Source: Arenibacter algicola
GTDB lineage: Bacteria; Bacteroidota; Bacteroidia; Flavobacteriales; Flavobacteriaceae
Direction: 5' to 3'
DNA: 64,000 bases
NCBI RefSeq assembly: GCF_018860365.1
Contig: NZ_JAHKPO010000022.1
Location: 62,001-126,000, forward strand
Shown here: one piece after another, positions 1 through 8,270 of the stretch
Layout of the letters: every line of letters begins with the position of its first letter
How positions within the stretch are numbered: the first letter of the stretch is position 1
Notes under the pieces: model-generated
Seen by the model: the letters and a program-made list of their open reading frames with translations, nothing else
What the model was told of the DNA's origin: nothing
Database searches by the model: none
Translations under genes and position numbers: made by a program

Positions 1-1
1 A

Positions 2-613
2 TTTCAATTGGTTTTATCAGACAGTACTATAGTTCACTTGAATGCTGGGAGTTCCTTAAAATATCCAGTAGCTTTTTTAACCGAAGGTCCAAGAGAGGTC
101 TTTCTTACCGGGGAGGCTTATTTTGATGTTACCAAAAATGTATCCAACCCATTTGTTGTAAATGTGAACGAACTGGATGTGAAAGTTTTGGGAACGAAGT
201 TTAATGTATCGGCCTATGAGGAGGATAAAAATATCGATGTTGTTCTGGTTGAGGGGGCGGTGAGTTTGGATAATAAAAAGGAATTGGAGGATGATGTTGT
301 TACCTTAACTCCAGGTCAAAAAGGATCTTATGACAATGACTCCAAAGGCATATTGGTAAATAAGGTAAATACAAGCCAATACACTTCTTGGATGCAGGGG
401 CATTTGGTTTTTAGGAATTTAACTTTTAATCAGATTTTGGCAAAATTGGAGCGCCATTATAATATAGAGTTGGAAAATACCAATATTGCTTTGGGGAAAG
501 AAATTTTTAACGCCAGTTTCAATGATGCTAAAATAGATGAGGTGCTTAGTTATTTCAATGACACCCATGAAATAGATTATACCATACAGGAAAATAAGGT
601 AATCATTAAATAG
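2..613 (+). CDS. FecR-family anti-sigma factor, C-terminal part (cut by window edge)
   Basis: This is the 3' portion of an inner-membrane anti-sigma factor that relays a signal from a SusC/TonB receptor to an ECF sigma factor. The reading frame stays open to base 2 and opens with the residues FQLVLSDST, which lie inside the FecR domain, so the gene starts left of the window; the TTG at base 8 is not a true start. The visible part contains the FecR beta-rich core (GEAYFDVTKN, VKVLGTKFNVSAY, VVLVEGAVSL) and a C-terminal DUF4974 domain (about the last 75 residues, from the WMQGHLVF segment) resembling the STN fold. The transmembrane helix and N-terminal sigma-binding region are missing. It lies 159 bp upstream of a SusC gene with an STN domain, the usual partner. 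A cognate sigma gene is expected to the left. Confidence 0.9.
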   Translation, partial: FQLVLSDSTIVHLNAGSSLKYPVAFLTEGPREVFLTGEAYFDVTKNVSNPFVVNVNELDVKVLGTKFNVSAYEEDKNIDVVLVEGAVSLDNKKELEDDVVTLTPGQKGSYDNDSKGILVNKVNTSQYTSWMQGHLVFRNLTFNQILAKLERHYNIELENTNIALGKEIFNASFNDAKIDEVLSYFNDTHEIDYTIQENKVIIK

Positions 614-690
614 AAGTAGAACCCTAAAACAAATAAACTATGACATAGAATTTCGAATTGAATCTTCGACACTCTGAATTCATAAAAAAG

Positions 691-720
691 AACCGGAAAA
701 TGCGCTAACATTTCCCGGTT
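691..720 (+). other. Stem-loop between fecR and susC (module 1)
   Basis: A 12-bp inverted repeat with one mismatch (AACCGGAAAATG at 691-702 against CATTTCCCGGTT at 709-720) encloses a 6-nt loop. It is followed by A-rich rather than T-rich sequence on the + strand, so it is not a classical intrinsic terminator for the fecR transcript. It could be a processing, attenuation or mRNA-stability element that uncouples low fecR from high susC expression. That role is inferred. Confidence 0.5.
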
Positions 721-772
721 AAAAAGAGTGATCGAGTAATTATTTACTAACCACACTTAAACATTCAAAAAT

Positions 773-3700
773 ATGAAAAAACCACTTAACCAGCGGAGGT
801 TAGGCAAACCTTTGTTGAAATTTGACTTAAAAATGAAACTGACCACGCTACTGTTGTTTACCACTCTATTAGGTTTACAGGCCAATGATAGCTATGCGCA
901 AAAGACCAAGGTTACCTTAGCCGTAGAGAACGCTACAGTGCGGGACATTATTGATGACATTGAATCTACTACGAAATTCCGATTTATTTATAAGGTAAAG
1001 GATGTGAACCTACAGCGTAAATTATCCTTGAGTGTTAATAAGGAGCACATTGATACCGTATTGAGAAGTTTATTTGGTAGTACACACACCGCATATAAAG
1101 TGCGGGGGACACAAATTATCTTAACTCAAGATGAAAATTTAAAAATTCCTCAAACGGTTTCTAAACACTCCCAAAACGACACTAAACAGGATCAAGTTCT
1201 GGTTTCGGGTCTAATTACCGATGATTCTGGCGTCCCTATGCCAGGAGCCAATATTGTAGAAAAAGGCACTACCAATGGTACTCAGGCCGATTTTGACGGT
1301 AAGTTTTCAATTCAATTGGACAGTGAAAATGCAACGCTTGTAATATCATATATTGGATTTGCAACACAAGAAGTCGCTCTTAATGGAAGAACGGATATCT
1401 CAGTTGTTCTAAAAGAAGATGCCGCTGGCTTGGATGAAATTGTTGTGGTAGGGTATGCCACCCAAAAGAAGTCTACATTGACAGGTTCTGTAAGTAGTAT
1501 GAAAGGGGAGGAAATTGCCAATATTCCAACAGCAAATGTTTCCCAGAATCTTGCCGGTAGAATGACCGGGGTGAGTATGAGGCCAAACGGTGGTGCTCCA
1601 GGAAGTGATAACCCTGACATCCATATTCGGGGAGTTGTTTCCACAGGAAACAATAGTCCCTTGATAGTTGTCGATGGAATACGAAGGGACAATATGAGCC
1701 AGATAGACCCCAACGTAATTGAATCTGTAACGGTACTTAAGGATGCAGCAGCAGTTGCGCCTTTTGGTATTGGGGGTGCTAATGGGGTTATTGTAATTAC
1801 GACCAAGAAAGGAAAGACAGGTAAACCTACTATCAGTTTAAGTAGCTCCTATGGTTTTCAAAGCCCTACTTACCTTCCAGAAATGCTGAGTGCCCGAGAT
1901 TACATGGCCTTGCAAAACGAAGGGTATTACAATATAAACCCTACAGGGAACACACCTCCGAATGATCCAGGCCTAATAGCGGATTACAACCAATTACACT
2001 TGTCAGATCCATACAAGTACCCGGACTCCAATTTTACTGATGAGTTTGCAAAAAGCACGGGTGTATCTATCAACAACTTCCAGATAAGTGGAGGGACCGA
2101 TGTAATAAAGTATAATGCCGGAATTGGTTATTTTGATCAAAATGGAATTTTTGATCCTGTTGGTTATGAACGATATAACTATAACTTGAGCCTAGATATC
2201 CAAGCCACAAAGACAACCAAATTTGGAATGTCTCTTTATGGTTCTGTTGAGACTACAGACGGGATCGATGCCGATGAGAGTCTTACCCACCTAATGCGTA
2301 GTTTCTATAAATTTGTGCCTACCCAGACCCTTAGATATCCTGAAGGGGATAAATGGGGTGAATCTTCTGCCAATACTCCAGTAGGGGTTTTAGAGTCTGA
2401 AGGTTATCGTAAGGACGAGGATAACACCTTGCTTAGCTCGGTCTATGTTGAACAGGAACTGCCTTTTATTCCTGGGTTAAAGGTTAAAGGGGTTTTTAGT
2501 TATGACCCAACTACGAATAATGATAAACTATGGCACGTTCCTTATGTTTATTATAACATTAACCTAGATGAGCAGCCTTACACTTATACCGAGGCAATTT
2601 CCTTACAGGAAGGTAATGGGGCCCCATATACTTGGTTACAGTTGGAAAATCGAAGACAAACAAAATTCACCTATCAAGGATATATTAATTATGATCGAAT
2701 TTTTGGGGACCACAATATTTCTGCCCTGTTCGTTGCAGAGGCCCGCGAGACTAAAAATGACTTTTTCAATGCCCGAAGGAACAATTTTGCCATAGAAATA
2801 GACGAGTTGAGCTTGAGGAGTTCAGATAAATTGGATTATGACAATGGCGGCTCCTCGGGAACCGCAAGTGAAATTGGCTATGTTTACCGTTTAGGCTATA
2901 CTTATAAGGACAAATATATCCTAGAGGCGTCTGGTAGGTATGATGGCCACTATTCCTTTGCACCGGGTAAACGTTGGGGTTATTTTCCAGCTTTTTCTGG
3001 AGCTTGGAGAATATCTGAGGAAAGTTTTATGAAGGAGATGACAGCCATCAACAATTTAAAGGTGCGGTCCTCCTGGGGTAAATCAGGGAACCTTCCTTAT
3101 ATTGATGGCAATCTGGCCGCATTCCAATATTTGGCAGGTTATGATCTGCGCGGTAACGCCTATGCGTTTGGGAATGGTAGCCTTGTTCAGGGGTCTAGGG
3201 TAAGTACTGAGCCAAACCCTAACATTACTTGGGAAATATCCACGAAATTGGATATCGGTTTTGATCTAACCATGTGGAACGGCCTTTTTAACATGGAATT
3301 CGATTATTTCCATGAAGATCGTACAGGGATGCTCCTAGCTCCGCAGGTTACAGTACCGGTAGAATATGGCCTGGCCCTATCACAAGAAAATAAAGGGTCT
3401 ATGGACAACAATGGTTTCGAGATAGGGATGGGTACCCAGAAAATGTGGGATAACGGTTTCCGGTTCTCACTAAATGCCAACCTAAGCTATGCCGAGAACA
3501 ATATGTTGGAGGTGTTCCAGTCCGATGCCGAAAGGGATAATCCCAATAGAACTAGAGTAGGACGCCCCTATGGCACACCTTATGGATATAAATCCTTGGG
3601 ACTTTTCTCCACAGCTGATGACACCAACGGAGATGGCATCATAAACGCTACTGATGGTTATAACATTGTGCAATTTGGGGATTTACATCCTGGAGACGTT

Positions 3701-4267
3701 AGGTATGCCGATTTAAGTGGCCCTGATGGTACACCTGATGGGAGAATAGATTCCAACGACCAAACGGTAATCGGTAATCCTGTTTATCCATCTGTTACTT
3801 ACGGGTTTAACACCACGGCAGATTATAAAGGCTTTAATCTTTCCTTGTTTTTCCAAGGAGTAGCCAATTCGGATATCAATATCCAGACATTTTTAACGTC
3901 CCCTTTTGCTAACAACGGAAGTAATACCTCCTATGAATATTTTAACAATAGGTGGACTCCTGATAGCCAAGATGCGAGGTATCCAAGGGCATCCCCTTCG
4001 CCTTATTCCAACAATACGCAAACTTCGGATTTTTGGATGGTAGACACTGGGTACTTACGTCTAAAAACAGCAGTTTTGGGATACACCCTTCCTAAAAGCG
4101 TGTCAGAGAAGCTAAATATGGAATCGATAAGTTTTCGTTTAACGGGACAAAACCTGTTTACTATCAGTAAACTGGATTTTATAGACCCGGAACTCGGGTA
4201 TGATGATCGCGAAAACTCTTATCCCATTACAAAGACCTTGTCTTTAGGGGTCGATATTTCTTTTTAA
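773..4267 (+). CDS. SusC/RagA-family TonB-dependent glycan receptor with STN domain (module 1)
   Basis: Outer-membrane TonB-dependent transporter that, with its SusD partner, imports oligosaccharides into the periplasm. The 1164-residue protein has a signal segment near residues 21-43 (ending SYAQ), an STN signalling domain at about 46-118, a carboxypeptidase-D regulatory-like domain at about 142-213 (GVPMPGANIVEKGTTNGTQ), a TonB-box-like DEIVVVGY at 221-228, a plug with IHIRGVVS and VVDGIRR, and a long beta-barrel ending in the aromatic terminus GVDISF. The STN domain makes it a transducer able to contact the FecR protein encoded just upstream. The SusD gene follows after 20 bp, so the two are co-transcribed. 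Barrel length and motifs are normal for the family; the glycan imported is not evident from sequence. Confidence 0.97.
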   Translation: MKKPLNQRRLGKPLLKFDLKMKLTTLLLFTTLLGLQANDSYAQKTKVTLAVENATVRDIIDDIESTTKFRFIYKVKDVNLQRKLSLSVNKEHIDTVLRSLFGSTHTAYKVRGTQIILTQDENLKIPQTVSKHSQNDTKQDQVLVSGLITDDSGVPMPGANIVEKGTTNGTQADFDGKFSIQLDSENATLVISYIGFATQEVALNGRTDISVVLKEDAAGLDEIVVVGYATQKKSTLTGSVSSMKGEEIANIPTANVSQNLAGRMTGVSMRPNGGAPGSDNPDIHIRGVVSTGNNSPLIVVDGIRRDNMSQIDPNVIESVTVLKDAAAVAPFGIGGANGVIVITTKKGKTGKPTISLSSSYGFQSPTYLPEMLSARDYMALQNEGYYNINPTGNTPPNDPGLIADYNQLHLSDPYKYPDSNFTDEFAKSTGVSINNFQISGGTDVIKYNAGIGYFDQNGIFDPVGYERYNYNLSLDIQATKTTKFGMSLYGSVETTDGIDADESLTHLMRSFYKFVPTQTLRYPEGDKWGESSANTPVGVLESEGYRKDEDNTLLSSVYVEQELPFIPGLKVKGVFSYDPTTNNDKLWHVPYVYYNINLDEQPYTYTEAISLQEGNGAPYTWLQLENRRQTKFTYQGYINYDRIFGDHNISALFVAEARETKNDFFNARRNNFAIEIDELSLRSSDKLDYDNGGSSGTASEIGYVYRLGYTYKDKYILEASGRYDGHYSFAPGKRWGYFPAFSGAWRISEESFMKEMTAINNLKVRSSWGKSGNLPYIDGNLAAFQYLAGYDLRGNAYAFGNGSLVQGSRVSTEPNPNITWEISTKLDIGFDLTMWNGLFNMEFDYFHEDRTGMLLAPQVTVPVEYGLALSQENKGSMDNNGFEIGMGTQKMWDNGFRFSLNANLSYAENNMLEVFQSDAERDNPNRTRVGRPYGTPYGYKSLGLFSTADDTNGDGIINATDGYNIVQFGDLHPGDVRYADLSGPDGTPDGRIDSNDQTVIGNPVYPSVTYGFNTTADYKGFNLSLFFQGVANSDINIQTFLTSPFANNGSNTSYEYFNNRWTPDSQDARYPRASPSPYSNNTQTSDFWMVDTGYLRLKTAVLGYTLPKSVSEKLNMESISFRLTGQNLFTISKLDFIDPELGYDDRENSYPITKTLSLGVDISF

Positions 4268-4287
4268 CTTAAAAAATCATAAAAACC

Positions 4288-6099
4288 ATGAAAGGATTAA
4301 TATATAAGATCAGTACCATTGGAATCTGTGCATCGCTTTTGTTGGGTGCCGTTTCATGTGATACGGAGGATTTTCTGGAAAACGAGAATAAATCCAAACT
4401 TACCGATGCCACCCAATGGTCCTCAGAGGCCAATGCGGATATCTTTATAAATGACGTTTACAGTGAAATACCTAGGATTTGCAACCTGGCCGAGCAATTG
4501 GATTACTATACGGATGACTATAATATAAGTCACTACTATACGGCCTCAAACTGGAGGCAGGGTATTTGCCAGGCACCATCCTCTAGTAATGATAGTCCAT
4601 GGGGCGGTACTTATGGTCCGACCAATGGGTATACCTGGAGTAACTTTTTCGTAAAATTGAGAAAATGTAATACCGGACTCCAAAAATTGGAGGAGAACAA
4701 GGAAAATTATTCGGAAGAGTACTACGGACAACGGGTGGCCGAACTTAGATTTCTACGCGCTTTCTTTTACAGTGAATATTTCATGCATGTGGGTGGCCTT
4801 CCCATTATCACCGTGCCATTGGATCGTAATACCATGAGCGAGGACGAACTCCTTGTTCCTAGGTCAACATTTGAAGAAACCTTTAATTTTATTACTGGAG
4901 AGCTTGGTGATATTGTTGATGATGGCAGTTTGGCAATTAAGTATAACAATGGAAATAATGATGCAGGTCGTGCCACTTTGGGTGCTGCTCTTGCGCTAAA
5001 AGGATGGTTGGAACTGTTTGCCGCGAGTCCTTTGTTCAATAGTGGGGCGGGTTATCTTTCAGATCCTGGAAATTTTGTGCATTTTGCCACGGCCGATGCC
5101 GGTCGTTGGGCGACGGCGGCAGCGACTAACAAAAAGTTTATGGACCTGTATGATGGTACCTATGATCTGTTCGGAGATCTTCCAAATCTATGGAGGGCTT
5201 CTAATGAATACAATGAAGAAATTATTTGGGACAGGCAAATAGTGGCCAATGTAGGGGGTATGGGGTCCAATTATGAAAGACGGGGAGGACCTACCTATGT
5301 GTTGGGTAATTATATGACCTGGGGAAATTATAACCCTACCCAAGAACTGGTAGATCAGTTTGCCATGGCCAATGGCTTGCCCATTACTGACCCAGCCTCT
5401 GGTTATGACCCTCAAAACCCTTATGTAAACAGGGAAAAACGCTTCTATGATTTCATCGTTTATGATGGGGCTACTTATAAATTGGATTGGATGCCCACAG
5501 AGGATATTATCTATACACGTATCGACGAGACCTACGCCAATCCGGATAAGACCAACCAGATAGACCTTGCTGGTAAGACCGATGTTGGGGATTCCGGCTA
5601 CTACCAAAAGAAACGTTTGAACCCCGATGCGGCTCCTGGAAACGATGCCAGTGGTCAAAACGACGTTTTCTATAGGTACGCAGAAGTTTTATTGAACTAT
5701 GCCGAGGCACAGAACGAAGCTGTAGGGCCGGACCAATCTGTTTACGATGCCATTAATAGGGTTAGGGATCGTTCGGATCTTCCTGAACTTCCTGCAGGAC
5801 TTAGCAAGGATGATATGAGAGAAGCTATCCATAAGGAACGTAGGGTGGAACTTTGTTTTGAGAACAAAAGATATTTTGATAACAAACGATGGATGCAGCA
5901 AGAGGAGACCATGGGAGTACCAAGGCACAATATGGTGATTAGGAATTCAAGCCCCGCCGATAACTCAGGGATTTGGGTCTACAGTGTAGAGGAAGAGGTG
6001 AAATATACGGCCAAGTTTGAGGCTAGACAGTATATGAGTCCCATTCCACAGGATGTAATAGATCAAAATCCAAATATTGATCAAAATCCTGGATATTAG
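4288..6099 (+). CDS. SusD/RagB-family surface glycan-binding lipoprotein (module 1)
   Basis: Extracellular lipoprotein that forms the lid of the SusC channel and captures glycan. The 603-residue product starts with an SPII signal ending in GAVSC (lipid-anchor Cys24) and has the typical helical TPR-like segments, including VAELRFLRAFFYSEYFMHVGGLPI and, near the C terminus, YRYAEVLLNYAEAQNEAVG, INRVRDRSDLPELPAG, IHKERRVELCFENKRYFD and the closing MSPIPQDVIDQNPNIDQNPGY segment. It begins 20 bp after susC and is followed by a strong hairpin terminator, so susC-susD is the end of this operon. Confidence 0.97.
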   Translation: MKGLIYKISTIGICASLLLGAVSCDTEDFLENENKSKLTDATQWSSEANADIFINDVYSEIPRICNLAEQLDYYTDDYNISHYYTASNWRQGICQAPSSSNDSPWGGTYGPTNGYTWSNFFVKLRKCNTGLQKLEENKENYSEEYYGQRVAELRFLRAFFYSEYFMHVGGLPIITVPLDRNTMSEDELLVPRSTFEETFNFITGELGDIVDDGSLAIKYNNGNNDAGRATLGAALALKGWLELFAASPLFNSGAGYLSDPGNFVHFATADAGRWATAAATNKKFMDLYDGTYDLFGDLPNLWRASNEYNEEIIWDRQIVANVGGMGSNYERRGGPTYVLGNYMTWGNYNPTQELVDQFAMANGLPITDPASGYDPQNPYVNREKRFYDFIVYDGATYKLDWMPTEDIIYTRIDETYANPDKTNQIDLAGKTDVGDSGYYQKKRLNPDAAPGNDASGQNDVFYRYAEVLLNYAEAQNEAVGPDQSVYDAINRVRDRSDLPELPAGLSKDDMREAIHKERRVELCFENKRYFDNKRWMQQEETMGVPRHNMVIRNSSPADNSGIWVYSVEEEVKYTAKFEARQYMSPIPQDVIDQNPNIDQNPGY

Positions 6100-6153
6100 A
6101 TTTTGTAAGCAATAGAAAGACAATTTTTACATTTAAGTTAGTTTTGTACAAGG

Positions 6154-6180
6154 GGCTCCCAGTTATTGGGGGCCTTTTTT
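6154..6180 (+). terminator. Intrinsic terminator after susD (module 1)
   Basis: GGCTCCC at 6154-6160 pairs with GGGGGCC at 6168-6174 (7 bp with one G-U), with a 7-nt loop, and is followed directly by six T residues. It lies 55 bp downstream of the susD stop codon. Confidence 0.85.
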
Positions 6181-6466
6181 ATTTTCATCAATCTATAATC
6201 CCAATTTCCCAAAGTTTAACCGCAACTTTCCACTATCATACTTTCATGGGTGATGTAGGTGTTATTATTGGTGTCCTTAGGTTTGGTATGTTAGTGTGAA
6301 TTATTTGCGAAAGGGAATCAGGAAAACCGTTCTCCATCTTTTGTATCACACATAATTCCATAAATATATGATTTGGTATTGAGCACATTAACAAATCTTC
6401 ATTTCATGGTACGAGTTTATTTATTTTTTACAATCTTTATACACCACTAAATTTTAAATAAACCAA
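6181..6466. other. Intergenic stretch upstream of sulfatase
   Basis: After the susD terminator about 285 bp of AT-rich sequence precede the sulfatase. No convincing open frame or RNA gene is visible. No TAnnTTTG promoter box was seen by eye, so the promoter for the sulfatase is not identified. Confidence 0.4.
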
Positions 6467-7864
6467 ATGAGCGTATTTAAAAAATTAATAGGCATTGAAT
6501 TGGCATTGCTTTTTTTAATTTTTCACCAAGGAGTTTTTTCCCAAATTCCAGTGAAAAGCAGACCCAACGTCATTGTAATTTTGACCGATGACCAGGGCTC
6601 CATAGATTTGAATAGTTATGGGGCAACCGACCTGCATACCCCAAATATGGATAGGTTGGCGAAGGAAGGTGTAAGGTTTACCCAATTCTATGCTGGTGCA
6701 CCGGTATGTTCACCATCACGTGCCGCCCTTATGACCGGGAAGACCAATTTGCGGGCTGGGCTGGAGGGAAATGTCCCTATACCTGAACGTGCACAAAGAA
6801 GTGGTGAACATGGATTGCCTACGGAGCAGATCACTATGGCGGAGATGCTTAAGCCCAATGGCTATTATACGGCCCTGATTGGTAAGTGGCACCTGGGACA
6901 TAGGGAACAGAATTTGCCCAACGGACAGGGGTTCGATTATTTTTTTGGACATCAGCGAGGCTGCATTGATAATTATTCCCATACCTTTTATTGGGACGGG
7001 CCCAACAAGCACGACCTGTATAGAAATTCAGAGGAGGTATATTATGATGGCCAGCATTTTTCCGATTTAATGGTGGAAGAGGTCAAACAGGTTATCAACC
7101 ATACACAGGATAAGCCGTTTTTTATTTATTGGGCGTTTAATGCGCCGCATTATCCCTACCAAGGAACTACAAAGTGGTTGGACTATTACAAGGATCTTCC
7201 AACGCCCAGAAAGGAATATGCTGCTTTTGTGTCCAACACGGATGAGAAAATTGGGAATGTTCTGGATTATCTGGACGAGATGGGTATAGCGGATAACACC
7301 ATTGTTATTTTTCAATCAGATCACGGGCATTCCTTGGAGGAAAGGGCATTTTGGGGAGGTGGTAATGCCGGTCCGTATAGGGGAAGTAAATTCAGTTTGT
7401 TCGAAGGGGGTATCCGTGTGCCGGCCATAATCCGTTATCCGGGAATTATTCCTGCAAATGAAGTTCGCGATCAGTTGAGTATGGAGATGGATTGGTTTAC
7501 TACTATCGCGGAATTGACCAAGTCCAAAGTTCCCGATAATTTGGATGGAAAAAGTCTTATGCCCATTATTCTGGATAATAAAAAGGAATCAGGTCATGAG
7601 GTAGTGCACTGGCAATTGGGGAGTTATGACGATAAAACGGCCCAATGGGCTGTTCGCAAAGGTTCATGGAAACTTATTGGCAATGTAAAAGAACCTGTTG
7701 TTGAAGGGAAGAAAATCGATTTGGAAAAATTATACTTGGTGAATCTGGAAAATGACATTGGTGAAAAGAAAAATTTGGCCAAGTCCGATCCAAAGAAGAT
7801 GAACGAATTGTTACAGTTACATAATTCCTGGATAAAATCGGTGCGGTCAGAAATGAAGCAGTAG
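6467..7864 (+). CDS. Formylglycine-dependent sulfatase (S1 family)
   Basis: Periplasmic or exported arylsulfatase-type enzyme removing sulfate esters from glycan chains. The 465-residue protein has a signal peptide (cleavage near GVFSQ, residue 26), metal-binding DDQG at 41-44 and the activation signature C81-S-P-S-R85, where Cys81 would be oxidised to formylglycine by an anaerobic or FGE-type maturase not seen in this window. Further family landmarks are GKWHLGH, the DHGH segment (metal-binding Asp-His near 285) and the K-containing GSKFSLFEGGIRVP. Length is normal for S1 enzymes. The subfamily, and hence regiospecificity, cannot be assigned by eye. It stands alone between a terminator upstream and one downstream, inside the locus, which points to a sulfated substrate. 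Confidence 0.95.
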   Translation: MSVFKKLIGIELALLFLIFHQGVFSQIPVKSRPNVIVILTDDQGSIDLNSYGATDLHTPNMDRLAKEGVRFTQFYAGAPVCSPSRAALMTGKTNLRAGLEGNVPIPERAQRSGEHGLPTEQITMAEMLKPNGYYTALIGKWHLGHREQNLPNGQGFDYFFGHQRGCIDNYSHTFYWDGPNKHDLYRNSEEVYYDGQHFSDLMVEEVKQVINHTQDKPFFIYWAFNAPHYPYQGTTKWLDYYKDLPTPRKEYAAFVSNTDEKIGNVLDYLDEMGIADNTIVIFQSDHGHSLEERAFWGGGNAGPYRGSKFSLFEGGIRVPAIIRYPGIIPANEVRDQLSMEMDWFTTIAELTKSKVPDNLDGKSLMPIILDNKKESGHEVVHWQLGSYDDKTAQWAVRKGSWKLIGNVKEPVVEGKKIDLEKLYLVNLENDIGEKKNLAKSDPKKMNELLQLHNSWIKSVRSEMKQ

Positions 7865-7921
7865 CTAATTTTCTTATTTAATTTTAGCTGGTCTCATAAT
7901 AGTACAAGTTAATTTATTTTA

Positions 7922-7954
7922 AAAGGAACAAAGGGAAACCACTGTTCCTTTTTT
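7922..7954 (+). terminator. Intrinsic terminator after sulfatase (copy A)
   Basis: AAAGGAACA at 7922-7930 pairs perfectly with TGTTCCTTT at 7943-7951 around a 12-nt loop and runs into a T tract. It lies 57 bp after the sulfatase stop. It is nearly identical to the hairpin at 14979-15010, including the loop core GGGAAAC and the trailing TGTTG. Confidence 0.8.
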
Positions 7955-8270
7955 GTTGTATAACCATAATATTACAGCCAACTGCTACTAGTTGCCATCA
8001 TTTTAGGTGTTTTCAAAAACAATGATTTCCATCTATTTGTAAAAGACTAAATTTCAAGAATACAAGCGTGAAAATAAATGTACTATAGCAGGGAGGACGG
8101 CATGCTTAACTAAAACGGAAGATAATGGACTTTGCTCTGTTTGGGCAGGCGCAATGCTTTAAGAATTTGTCAAGGCCATCAAGTTTAAGGATTCAGTGTA
8201 CAAAACATCAATTTAGAAGTATATTGGGGCGGAATAGACTAATTAAGTGATTTAAAAATAGTAATAGGTT
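7955..8270. other. Intergenic stretch, possibly containing decayed coding sequence
   Basis: About 315 bp between the sulfatase terminator and the next gene. One forward frame around 8097-8215 reads through codon-like sequence (for example TKTEDNGLCSVWAGAML) broken by stops, which could be a remnant of a lost gene or chance. No family could be recognised. No promoter box of the TAnnTTTG type was seen. Confidence 0.3.

Noticed and set aside
1312..1806. Antisense frame within susC (164 codons)
   Set aside because: It lies fully inside the susC coding region, lacks a signal or family motif and reflects codon composition.
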